Source of the DNA: Corallium rubrum
Lineage: Eukaryota; Cnidaria; Anthozoa; Scleralcyonacea; Coralliidae
Assembly: GCA_964035015.1 (NCBI GenBank)
Contig: OZ036015.1
Location: 7,705,571 to 7,769,570, forward strand
Direction of reading: 5' to 3'
Length of the DNA: 64,000 nucleotides
Both the position numbers and the translations under genes were made by a program. The notes below the pieces were generated by a model. That model made no database searches and was not told where the DNA came from. It worked only from the letters and a program-made list of their open reading frames with translations. Below are positions 55,261-64,000 of the stretch, in pieces. Positions within the stretch are counted from its first letter, which is position 1. Every line of letters starts with the position of its first letter.

Positions 55261-56384
55261 GAAACAGTATTATAAACGAGGGGTCAGACACGGCAGAAAA
55301 CTCGTACGCTCACCTCAGAAAGCAGAAAATCAAATCAACAACGGAATTCAGGAAATCACGAGAAATCACACGCATTTTGAAATCAGAATCAACTTAAACC
55401 TCTGAGATACTCATACTGGAAACGAGTTTGCAACAATCTTCGTTCTTAACTCCAGTTCATACGTTTTGTCCTCTGGGTGTTTCCTTGCGCTGTTTTTTGT
55501 TAGCTCAAAACAGTCAAAAGATACGATTAATACTATTTCATCCTAATTCTTCTCGAAAATGTAAGCTCAACGTGATGATATGTATATGCACTGGCAAGTG
55601 TAAGTATTGAATAATCTGGGCGAAGTTTAGGTAATTCCTTATTAACATTCTTATGTGGTTTAACACTGATTAACACTAATGAACATCCTTTCATTCGCCC
55701 TCGCAAATTTTGTGATTTCGAATATATTTTTTCCGTATGAATTTCCTGATAAATGGGCTAACGAGTCACTAGCTAATCGAATGATGAAAGTATCCTGTTT
55801 TATGAATAATAAATCGCAACTTCACCTCAAATTCAAAATCCGTAATTTACGTCACAAATGCTGTCATGCTGGTGTTTGAAGAAGATTGTGTAAAAGTGCT
55901 TCAAAGGATATATCGTTGCGAAACAACTGTGCGCGTTAGCCTCCTTCGCAGGCAACTCTTTTGTTTTCTCTTGCAAAAAGGGCAACGAATGCCGTAAAAT
56001 TCGTCGCCTAGCGTTCGCGCGCGTAGCTCTCTTTGGTTTTACATCGATGTGCGTCTTAATTTTTTCAAGTAAACCATGCTTTCAAAATATTAATATAATA
56101 CAGTTAGTGCTATAGATATAACAAATTATCAATGACAGTACTGACCAAAATGTATGCTCGTTTTGTGTTTTGCCCCCCGACACAGAGTTTATCGTGTCCC
56201 TTTTAAAGTACAAAATAAAAAGGGCAAAAATGAAAATGACAAAATTCAAGTTGAAGGTTCTTCTCTGGATGGGTAATGACCGTTTTAGTATACCACCGCC
56301 ATTAACAAGTCAGAAACAGGGAAAATGCGGTTGGAGGCTTGTAATTTCATGATATAAATAGCGAATCAAAGCAAATCTTGTGAT
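55261..56384. other. Intergenic sequence, nothing recognised
   Basis: About 1.1 kb between the duplication copies with no recognised repeat. Short plus-strand frames (55,428-55,610, 55,679-55,879 and 56,170-56,352) have no motif. Confidence 0.5.
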
Positions 56385-56726
56385 TTCGAAATATCGTATG
56401 TTTTTAATGGCCATGTCGGACACGGGGGGTCTCTCCCTCCCTCCCTCCCTCCCTCCCTCCCTCCCCCCTCCCTCCCTCCCTCCTTCCTTCCTTCCTTCCT
56501 TCCCTCCCTCCCTTCCTCCCTCCCTCCCTCCCCCCCTCCCTCCCTCCCTCCCTCCCTCCAAATGTGGAAAATCAGGAAATCAGAAATATCGTACGCTTTT
56601 AATGGCCTTGTCGGACACACACGCTCTCTCTCCCTCTCCCTCTCCCTCTCCCTCTCCCTCTCCCTCTTCCTCTCCCTCTCCCTCTCTCTCCCCCTCTCCC
56701 CCTCTCTCCCTCTCTCCCTCTCTCTC
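56385..56726. repeat. Two polypyrimidine tracts behind a duplicated 35-bp lead
   Basis: GAAATATCGTA(T/C)G(T/C)TTTTAATGGCC and GTCGGACAC occur at 56,387 and again at 56,585. They are followed first by (CTCC)n/(CTTC)n and then by (CTCTCC)n. The second tract runs into duplication copy B. Confidence 0.9.
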
Positions 56727-57385
56727 TCTGTATGTGTGTATGTGTGTTGTGCTTTTCTCTCGTAAGGTCTATCATAAGGTCTTCTGAGATTTGGATAGAA
56801 AGCTAAGGTTGCAAATTCATCATAAGTACTTTTATTCTTTGTGTATACGAGAATGAGATGTGCTTCAAAATATTAGATATTATGAATTGTACGTATACAT
56901 GTAGTGCATGTTCTTCGTTAGCAAGCTTGGTGTAGTGTAACAGATGTTTGTCGTTCATCAAGCTAAATTGCTCAGAAAATATTTCTGAGACCCCAGACAT
57001 GGTTCAGACCTTCAACGCCTAATTGAGATGTATTGTTTAAAGGATGTGTTGCACGTATACATGTAGAAAAGCAGTAGTTTTGACAAAACGCCAAATGCCG
57101 CGTACTCAGCACGTTTTTTAAAATTTTATCATTGCATATAGGTGTTTGCTTGACCATATTATAGAAATACAAGCAGTGTATGCAGTTTCAGTGATCCACA
57201 GATTATCTTAAATTTCTTTAGTCAACGGTAAGTAATTTACGTTCTGTATCTAAAGTGAAATAATCTTGATTCCAAAGCGTTACTAATATAAAATATTGAT
57301 ATACCAATGCATGTCTCTTGTAAGCGCCAGCACGATATTTAGGCTCTCGAGCCAGCGTCTTAAACGGGATTTCTGAACGCACTTT
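56727..57385. repeat. Segmental duplication, copy B
   Basis: Shorter partner of 54,454-55,260, lacking the tRNA-like indel and the ACTGACTGAGTATAGTAACAG segment near the right end. No gene is recognised in either copy. Confidence 0.88.
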
Positions 57386-57432
57386 ATAATTCTGTATGAG
57401 CTCGCCGATTTATTGCGCAAACCACATGACAT

Positions 57433-57434
<2 letters not shown>

Positions 57435-57502
<68 letters not shown>
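57435..57502. repeat. (TA)n microsatellite
   Basis: About 68 bp of alternating TA directly against a palindromic transposon terminus. Confidence 0.95.
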
Positions 57503-57506
<4 letters not shown>

Positions 57507-57692
57507 AGGTTAAATATACTGCCGAAACAGAGAACGTAGGAGTCTAACATTTCGAGCGAAAGCCCTTCGTCAGAGGTTTCTCTGAGAAGGGCCTTCGCTC
57601 GAAACGTTAGACTCCTACGTTCTCTGTTTCGGCAGTATATCAAACCTTACTATATTTCGATTGTTGTTTCTACACTGCCTACGCAGCACGCT
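57503..57692. mobile_element. Palindromic Penelope-like terminus with hammerhead-like core
   Basis: The arms ACTGCCGAAACAGAGAACGT and AGGAGTCTAAC are mirrored. The minus strand at 57,550-57,573 reads CTGACGA-A-GGGC-TTTC-GCTC-GAAA, the same topology as at 19,324; the opposing arm has lost two bases of that core. The right flank TCGATTGTTGTTTC-ACTGCCTACGCAGCA recurs inverted at 60,061-60,100. Assignment to Penelope-like termini is by resemblance. Confidence 0.55.
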
Positions 57693-57693
57693 A

Positions 57694-58211
57694 CGGTCAA
57701 CTCTCGCCTTGCGGACACCCCGCTATTACGGACACCCCGCTATTAAGGACAGTTGGTAAATCCCCAGCCGAAACTACTATGAAATGTATTGAAATAACTC
57801 TCGCTATTACGGACTCTCGCTATTACGGAGTTGCGGACACTTCATGTGGTCCCCAACAAACATTTTTATTGTTCTACTCTCGTTACAGTGGACACCTTCG
57901 ACGTATTTTTCTCTCGACACATGAAAGTGAATGACTTTAATTTATCGAGTGACACATTTACATCTTGCTATTTGTTAGCGGAAGTACTTTGAAGATTCCG
58001 TTCGTCATCATTTCTGTTGACTTGTATTTTGACTTGTACTGGAAATTGAAATAAACTGGACATTTTAAAACAAAAAAGCAGTAATACATTGTTGTGACAT
58101 TTTGCAAGCTGAAATCGGGATATTTTCATCGCATCCCGTTATTGCGGACTCTCGTTATTACGGACACCAAATGACGGTCCCCAGGGTGTCCGCTATAAGG
58201 AGAGTTGACTG
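57694..58211. mobile_element. pogo/Tigger-like MITE, 518 bp
   Basis: The ends are CGGTCAACTCTC...GCGGACACC and the inverse CAGTCAACTCTC...GCGGACACC, with TA on each side (57,692-57,693 and 58,212-58,213). Internal copies of CGCTATTACGGAC are repeated near both ends. There is no transposase; the interior contains an AAATAAACTGGACATTTTA segment. TA duplication with these subterminal repeats fits the pogo group of Tc1/mariner. Confidence 0.75.
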
Positions 58212-58217
58212 TACTTT

Positions 58218-58223
<6 letters not shown>

Positions 58224-58291
<68 letters not shown>
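58224..58291. repeat. (TA)n microsatellite
   Basis: About 68 bp of alternating TA, 11 bp beyond the pogo-like MITE. Confidence 0.95.
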
Positions 58292-58295
<4 letters not shown>

Positions 58296-58460
58296 TTCTC
58301 TTTCTAGCCATACGCGCAGTCGTGTCGCATGGCGGTCTACCATTTACCAATTGCGAGTGTACAGAAATATTGTGTATATATGGTTCAACTAAACAAATTA
58401 CATAAATCTAAATTAATATAAGGTACTCTTAAACTGAAACAAGTATTATGAAGCTTCCAA

Positions 58461-58531
58461 AGATGTTACCCTATCATTTTAAGTGTTCTTTCAAATAAGA
58501 CAAACTTAATTTTCGTTTCATGCCACTTTAA
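58461..58531. mobile_element. Solo end of the 6,859-7,332 TTAA MITE family
   Basis: GATGTTACCCTATCATTTTAAG, TGTTCTTTCAAATAAGAC and ACTTAATTTTCGTTTCATGCCACT followed by TTAA match the right arm of the copy in the DPP8/9 intron. Confidence 0.75.
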
Positions 58532-58925
58532 GTGTAATGGCGGTCCACATGCTTTTAATTAAATACTAGAGACTTTAAGATCTACGACGCCAGCCTCAAC
58601 GACGACGTCTTTTAAACAAAATAATTCTTTTTGCAAAACAAAGAGAATGAATAATTTTTAGTCCCAAGAGTAATCTCAACACCGTCCTCGTTCTTTATAC
58701 AACGCCACTTAGAGCTTTTTCACGTCTTCAGGACGACGTCAACGGCCAAAAGATGAGAACTGTTGCTTGAGATTGACTTCAATACAGACACTACAACAAT
58801 ATTAGCAGTACTGGGGCGTTTTGGAAGTCATTAAATTAGCTTCAAATATCAAATATAATAGTCAGTTAACCGTGACTTCTTTAAATTGTAATACTTATTT
58901 TGCGTTTTAACCGCCGCCGTCGTCC
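58532..58925. other. Intergenic sequence, nothing recognised
   Basis: No repeat or gene is recognised; AT-rich with scattered CGACG(A/T)CGTC motifs near 58,586-58,740. Confidence 0.45.
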
Positions 58926-59806
58926 AAGCTGGCGAGCTTGTGTAATTGAATCCCTATAAGCGTCTGCGCATTGGAGGCCAAAAGCTTGTTCTGGTCACGT
59001 GGATTTTCCACAGAAAGTTGGAATCGCATGTGATTGGTTCTTTGTTAATTATGCAATTTATCACGAATTCGCTAAAATTAGCTCCAGCACTGATAAAAAC
59101 ATGGCGTTTGTCGAAGCTTCAAAGTTAGATGGGTGAATGTTTTCAATGTGCTCTGCGACTCGTTTGTCATTTTTTTCAAATTGATAGCCTTTTCGAAGAC
59201 CAAGTTAAGGCAATTAAAGCATTCTTTAATGGAACGAATAGAAGCTGACATCAAAACACTCCTGAGCAGCGAGGTTCTTCCCTGTAATTCTTGGTCGAGT
59301 TTTCTCAACGAAAAGTTCACAATGTCTTCTTTGCTAGTTTTGCGCAAAATGCTGGAACTCTTCTTAGAGCATATATTCGAACACTTTCGGTTGATCTCCT
59401 TCAGATACAAAAGGACAGTTTGTTCTCTGACCTTTTCACAGCGCCAAACTGCGCGCGCGATTTGCGTGTATGTCCCTCTACACAGCATTTTGCCAATAGA
59501 GCAAAGATCCTTGGGCAAAGTCCGAGTGGCCGGTTTGCTTCTCCACTGTACTTTAACAGACACAATTGTCGTTTGGGCAGTTGAAAAGTTATCCGCTTCG
59601 TGCGTGGCCCTCGTTGGTGTGGAAGTTCATCGCGGTTGAAAAGGAGATACTAGTGAGACGCCATGAATAATAATAGCTATAATTATTTCTTACTGCGCGA
59701 ATTAATCATTTTAATGCGATTAAAAATCCATGTGTCCACTCGTGAACAGAACAAGCTTTTGGCCTCCAATGCGCAGACGCTTATAGGGATTCAATTACCC
59801 AAGCTC
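58926..59806. mobile_element. Inverted-repeat element carrying a gene fragment
   Basis: The left arm (58,926-59,010) and right arm (59,723-59,806) are inverted copies: AATTGAATCCCTATAAGCGTCTGCGCATTGGAGGCCAAAAGCTTGTTCT in opposite orientation. The 710-bp centre holds a minus-strand protein-like frame. This may be a non-autonomous transposon or fold-back that captured host sequence. Confidence 0.7.
59078..59626 (-). pseudogene. Fragment of an uncharacterised protein gene
   Basis: The open frame of 183 codons on the minus strand contains TRTLPKDLCSIGKMLCRGTY, INRKCSNICSKKSSSILRKT and KLDQELQGRTSLLRSVLMSA. From memory this order resembles a large family of uncharacterised cnidarian proteins, but I cannot name a domain. 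There is no ATG at the upstream end (in-frame TGA just before 59,626). The last 50 residues diverge, so it is most likely truncated. A 168-codon plus-strand frame overlaps it and is judged a shadow. Confidence 0.4.
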
Positions 59807-60220
59807 CGGAAAAACAAGCATCTGCACGCAGGCTACGTCCGAGCATCTTAGGCCACGTATACGTTTTCCTAGCGTTTTCATATTGTTTCAGGTAATGAGA
59901 CCATTGTTTTCTGCTCCCCTGAGCACCGAGAACAATATAAAAACTCTATGAAAACGCATACGTGTGGACATGGTCTGAAAGTTCCTAATATCACGGCCAC
60001 CTCGGTTTTCATTGTTCCCACAGGGACATTTAATCTCTAAATAGTGTAATAAAAGTAGTGTGCTGCGTAGGCAGTGTTGAAACAACAATCGAAATAGGTT
60101 AATACTGCCGAAACAGAGAACGTAAGTAATCTCTAAATAACCTGATGCATAAAGATTAGGTAAGATTAGTAACTAATCATACCTAATCTTTATGCATTAA
60201 GTATGATTAGTAATTAATCC
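59807..60220. repeat. Penelope-like terminus fragment and hairpin
   Basis: 60,061-60,125 holds GTGCTGCGTAGGCAGTG...ACAACAATCGAAATA...CTGCCGAAACAGAGAACGTA, inverted relative to the 57.5-57.69 kb terminus. 60,137-60,200 is a hairpin with arms TGCATAAAGATTAGGTA. 59,807-60,060 has nothing recognised. Confidence 0.6.
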
Positions 60221-60524
60221 GACAGTACTGTGCAGAAATAACCTAACAAAATCCGCCCCCCTTTTGCGATCATGTTTACGGATCGCATACGGGCGATTCA
60301 CGGCTGCGGTTGCGTACGCTTGGCGGTTGCGGCTGCGAGCGTTTGGCGGTTCGGCCGCGAGCGTCCTTGTGGTTAGCCAGACACTGCGGCAAGCAAGACG
60401 CAGGCGTCGTAACACGATCGGCGCCGATCGTCAGCATACGTTTCTCGGACTTTAATATAAGCCTCATCTGAGATTCTGAAATCAAGGCCACGTTTGAACG
60501 TAGAGCGTGTTGCAATCAATTGAT
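60221..60524. other. Local GC-rich patch, no gene recognised
   Basis: 60,240-60,430 is conspicuously GC-rich, with repeated GCGG(T/C)TGCG and GGCGGTT strings. Several short frames overlap on both strands. It may be the 5' part of the adjoining transposon remnant. Confidence 0.4.
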
Positions 60525-60826
60525 ATGGGAAAACTTTCAGAATTTGCAAGAAACCGAATTGTTACGCTCAAGTCGTTCGACGTTTCTATTGTCAATATTT
60601 ACGAGAATTTTAGAAGAAGGAGTAAAATTAAAACTTCAAGATCGGCAATAAGTTTATTTCTCTCTCGATATCGAAGAACTGGAAGACTTGCCAACGCTCA
60701 ACGCAGTTAGATAGGACCTCTTTCATGCAGGTGCCGATGGAAGAAGATTCATCGATGATGAAATGAACAAGAACGACGAATTGATCGGCCGAATTAAACT
60801 TGAAGTATTTTTCACGGCGGTTTGAG
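60525..60826 (+). pseudogene. Tc1-like transposase N-terminal fragment
   Basis: ATG at 60,525 opens MGKLSEFARNRIVTLKSFDV, the helix-turn-helix start typical of Tc1-like transposases, then SRSAISLFLSRYRRTGRL (a second helix of the DNA-binding region), and stops at TAG (60,708-60,710). The frame one base over continues with FIDDEMNKNDELIGRIKL, matching the linker after the paired-like domain, and ends near 60,826. The DDE catalytic domain is absent, so the copy is dead. Confidence 0.65.
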
Positions 60827-61309
60827 AATAAAACGTCTTTATGGATTCCGGCGTGAACACAAAATATTACTGTCAACTTGTGAATGATGATTGTTAATTG
60901 ACTCGGGCAAATAGCCAATGAAAATTGCAATGTTGTTCGTGAATATTGCAATATTGCGGGCAAGAGAACATCCGGTTTGACTGTAAAAATCACGTGTAGT
61001 TCATATTTAAAATTTATAAAATAATACGGATTCGAAAAAATAATGCAAAAAATCAAAGCAAATATGTCGGAAACGGGAAAGGGCTAATCATGGAGTTTCA
61101 GAGTTTATATGTAAAGTTCAAATATACTGTAACTGCTAATATAAACATGTTTATCACAAATCATACACAGAATCGTAAACTTGGCAAAGAAAAGTTATTT
61201 AGTATGTCCCCAGATTAATTTTCTCGAACTGTGACTCAACAGAGTTTGGGAATTTGGTCCCTAAGGGCAATCTTCACACTTAATAAAATGTTCGCGTCCG
61301 ATCTTTAAG
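60827..61309. other. Transposon remnant and intergenic DNA
   Basis: Contains GTGAATATTGCAATATTGC repeats (60,910-60,960) and no recognisable gene. A 142-codon minus-strand frame (60,628-61,056) overlaps the transposase fragment and is a shadow. Confidence 0.45.
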
Positions 61310-61484
61310 CCTGGTTTTCATATGTCGCCGATCGTCGGCGATTTGTGATTTAGATGCATGTTAAAACGGGAAATGCAGCAGCATGTTAAGTAATAAAGAA
61401 CAATGCAGAAAAGCAGTGCTTTTATTCTTTTACTTAACATGCATCTAAATCATGGGTCGGTGACGATCGGCGACATATGAAAAC
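61310..61484. mobile_element. Palindromic MITE, about 175 bp
   Basis: The arms TGGTTTTCATATGTCGCCGA and GATTTAGATGCATGTTAA are mirrored; the centre is CAATGCAGAAAAGCAGTGC. TCTTTA flanks both sides and may be a 6-bp target duplication. No coding capacity. Confidence 0.7.
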
Positions 61485-61655
61485 CACTCTTTATGGTTTT
61501 CAACTCATTAATAATTCACGAACCAAAAACAAAAGAACTTAATGTTTAATTAGTGTTTTGAAACTGGAGGAAGATCCATCTAGCTGATCACGTGATGACG
61601 TTTTGAAATATTTCATAGTCCTAGGACTTAGAAAATATGTAAATTACTATGTTTG

Positions 61656-61957
61656 AGAAGTCAGTTCAAACACTCGATGTCGGACTTTACTGGGATTTCA
61701 AAGCCCTCGTGCATTAAAATTGCTTGCCTTCGGCTCGCATTTTCCATAGGCACTCGGACTGCGAAATCCCGGTAAAGTCCTCTGTCTCGTATTTGAACTA
61801 TTACTTAAGAAATAAAAAACGTGTCGCGTGCGATTATCGAGTTATAATGCACGAGAGATGCGTGTAAAGCACGAGGCGATAGCCGTGTGTTTTACTAGCT
61901 TCTCGAGTGCATTATAACTCGATAATCGCACAGGGACTAAGTTTTTTATTTCTTTTA
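61656..61957. repeat. Two hairpin MITE-like repeats
   Basis: 61,660-61,800 has arms GTTCAAACACTCGA/GGACTTTACTGGGATTTC around the loop CTTGCCTTCGGCTCGC. 61,805-61,957 has arms AAATAAAAAACGTGT and GATTATCGAGTTATAATGCACGAG around CACGAGGCGATAGCCGTG. A related inverted segment lies at 62,215-62,275. Confidence 0.75.
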
Positions 61958-63094
61958 TAAAATAATGACTTTAAATTGTCAATAAACCCAATAAAAGTAA
62001 GCAGAAAGACAGATTACCTGTCTCAGGACGAGTTTGTTACCATTTAGCGCCACGCGTGGCCTCGCACAACATGTCGGCGATTTTAGCGATGAAAATGCAC
62101 TTAAATTGCACTGAAAACATTCTGCTGTGTTAATTACGTGATTAGACATATATCCAAGTAATTTTTGATTTTCATTGATGATTAAATCCACATAAAATTC
62201 ATCAAAAACGACAAAATCGTCGCGAAGTATCTCGTGTGCCGTGCCATTATGGAGTTATAATGGCACACTTGTTTGACTCTATAGCCAATCAGAGTGCGTG
62301 TTGTCGTTCATTTACTTCCGGTTATTTTATAAATAAAGATCGGCCGCTCATACATGTATTTTAACCACTACTTAAGATACCTCCTGATTTACATAAACTT
62401 TAGCTTTGATTTTCTCGGCTTAGACAAGGTTATTTTTCCTACGCCAATGAACTCACCAAGTGGTTCGTTTTTGAAGCCGTTCAATAAACCCGCAATTCGT
62501 GTTTTATCAGATATAATCCTGCTCGTTTATTAAACAGTACTTAATACTGGCGGGGGTAAGTTTTAATACATGCATTTTGATCAAGTTTCACTTTGACTGA
62601 TTGCTGCGAGCCGTAAGGCGAGCAGCTCACTAATCTTGACGAGGTCTGGGCCGAGTTTATATGCGTTCACAAACTCGATTCTTAGGATTTCGTGGGCGAT
62701 GATCTTCGGTATACGCAATGTCTACCGATCAGCGGCAGGCATTATTAAAGATGGCAGCATTAAAGATGGCAACAGCCGTTATTGGTGCAAATCAACAACC
62801 TAAAACTGCATAGACTGCCATTCTTCACTTCAAGCAAGAGTGCTGACGCCATCACTCTTTAAAGGCTCGATTTTATACGCGTGGCGTCCATGTTGAGGAA
62901 AATGTCGCATGCTTAAGCTCTTTAATTGAAAATGCTTCGGACGATAACAAGTATTTTACTACTAAATAGTAAATGGTAGCAACTTGCAGCACTTCACTTT
63001 GGATAAAAACTTCTAGTTTAACTTTATTCAGATGGCGAACTTTTGACCAAGGCCGGAGTGACCAATTTTGGGTCTACAGGCTAAGTGTGACGAC
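61958..63094. other. Intergenic sequence, no gene recognised
   Basis: Contains the GTGCCATTATGGAGTTATAATGGCAC palindrome (62,238-62,266) and a doublet of ATTAAAGATGGCA (62,744-62,772). A 70-codon minus-strand frame (61,979-62,191) has no motif. Confidence 0.5.
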
Positions 63095-63230
63095 ACATTT
63101 CTAGGGCGGGGAGTCCGGGGACATATCCCCTGGAATTTTTTTGAATTTTGTGTCTCTGAAACAGCATTTCCCGCATTTTGAGGACACTTTTGAGCAAAAT
63201 ATAAAGGTCTGAACATAGATAATGAAAGGG
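63095..63230. repeat. Second copy of the 51,890-52,170 dispersed repeat
   Basis: Shares GGGAGTCCGGGG, TGTCTCTGAAACAGCATTTC, CGCATTTTGAGGAC and GAACATAGAT with the copy downstream of the assembly gap. Confidence 0.7.
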
Positions 63231-63317
63231 GAACTGGATAGGAAACTTACAAAACCGGAAATAATGTTTGCACAACTTGCTATGGTAATTATACACTTAT
63301 AAGGGGCTAATGCGCCT

Positions 63318-64000
63318 AATGGGTGGTCCCACATAGCTAAAATCAGACACTGCTGAACTTAAGTGATATTACACTATTGTTTAACCCTATCCAGACTGCG
63401 CTTTTTTGTGTCTTCTGAGACTGGGGGGGGGGGGGGGGGGAAGTGCCCGCGGTCAATATCTCCTGAACCATTTGGTGTATTCCGACGAAACTTTTACAGG
63501 TGGATGGTATGCCTTGTTCAAGTATGCGTTACACTTATCTTGCCATGGCGACAAATTATGACGTCATTATGACGTCAGTAATTGGAAAAACCCAGGATTA
63601 CTAGAATTTCCAAAATTTTTTTTCCTATTGTTTTGTAAACATAATAAAGGTAGTATATCAAAAAAATGGTTTCTCTTTATTAAAAAGTGCTAACTTTTAT
63701 TGTAATTATTATAAAAGCAAACATAATAAAAATTGTCGGCTGAAGTTTTGTGTTGGTAGGTGTTCACGACTCCGCTGTAACTTTTTTTTGGTGAGATATT
63801 TTTTCACCAAATTTTCCACACATAAAGCCCATACATATTTAGGAAAAGTCATAAAATTTCAGAACCATACCTGTAATGGTTTAGGAGATATTAACTTTTA
63901 AATTCAGCGCGGGCACTTTCCGCCCCCCCCCCCCCCCCCCCAGTCTGGATAGGGTTAATTTCAGCAATAGCTGATCGTGGCCATGTGGGACCACCCGTTA
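63318..64000. mobile_element. Outer fold-back element, interrupted
   Basis: TAATGGGTGGTCCCACAT-AGCT (63,318) is mirrored by ATGTGGGACCACCCGTTA at 63,983-64,000, the last bases of the window. Without the inserted piggyBac-type MITE it would be a palindrome of roughly 110 bp. Its true right end may lie outside the window. Confidence 0.75.
63385..63954. mobile_element. piggyBac-type TTAA MITE, 570 bp
   Basis: The termini CCCTATCCAGACTG and CAGTCTGGATAGGG are perfect inverted repeats flanked by TTAA (63,381-63,384 and 63,955-63,958). CCCT ends with TTAA targets are the piggyBac hallmark. Subterminal poly-G (63,422-63,440) and poly-C (63,922-63,940) are themselves complementary, followed by AAGTGCCCGCG and its inverse. 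No transposase. Confidence 0.88.

Noticed and set aside
59133..59639. 168-codon plus-strand frame
   Set aside because: It overlaps the minus-strand frame that carries protein-like segments; the plus frame is hydrophobic without a motif and is best seen as a shadow.
60628..61056. 142-codon minus-strand frame
   Set aside because: It runs antisense across the Tc1-like transposase fragment and has no recognisable domain.

Overview
The window is animal (metazoan) nuclear DNA. The one conserved host gene is a dipeptidyl peptidase of the DPP8/DPP9 type, split by spliceosomal introns with GT-AG borders. The rest is transposable elements, fold-back sequences and tandem repeats. An AT-rich genome carrying BEL/Pao, Penelope-like and CR1-like retroelements together with many TTAA-targeted and TA-targeted palindromic MITEs would fit a cnidarian, for example a stony coral or sea anemone. 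That assignment is an inference and not proven by any one gene. Nothing is prokaryotic: there are no operons and no CRISPR.

Layout. 1-12,460 holds the 5' half of DPP8/9 on the minus strand: six exons, exactly 400 codons, running off the left edge before the catalytic domain. Its introns are packed with nested TTAA elements, a tRNA-like tandem array, hairpin-forming MITEs, (TA)n runs and an inverted pair of tRNA-headed SINEs. 12,776-14,800 is a 19/25-bp minisatellite. 14,874-15,679 is a TTAA-flanked MITE. 16,264-23,845 is an AATAAAATC nonamer array interrupted by a Penelope-like element (reverse transcriptase plus GIY-YIG endonuclease) and by a 5'-truncated CR1-like LINE.

23,846-31,411 is a decayed BEL/Pao LTR retrotransposon on the minus strand. 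It has unequal LTRs, a tRNA-Tyr-type primer site and gag, protease, RT, RNase H and integrase remnants in shifting frames. A 290-bp TA-flanked MITE has landed inside pol. 31,866-51,038 is a very long 48-bp satellite of about 400 monomers. Because 48 is a multiple of 3, it reads through as a 16-residue peptide repeat on the minus strand. It ends at a 200-N gap (51,039-51,238).

Beyond the gap lie a 10-bp minisatellite, a SINE copy, a dispersed repeat and a possible orphan exon. They are followed by a 1.5-kb pyrimidine-rich run made of a succession of related 4- and 8-bp repeats, then a segmental duplication (about 54.45-55.26 kb and 56.73-57.39 kb). The right end carries several DNA-transposon derivatives: a pogo/Tigger-like MITE, a Tc1-like transposase fragment, an inverted-repeat element holding a protein-gene fragment, and a piggyBac-type TTAA MITE nested inside another fold-back element.

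The DPP8/9 exons join in phase and show no damage. The retroelement genes are mostly broken: the BEL copy has at least seven disruptions, and the Penelope copy is truncated with one visible frameshift near its 5' end. The long open frames across the satellites are by-products of repeat lengths divisible by three. The most unusual features are the 48-bp satellite, the self-similar pyrimidine repeat cascade, the Penelope-like element bracketed by inverted copies of its own terminus with a hammerhead-like core, and the nested TTAA elements, one of which has an empty-site comparison inside the window.
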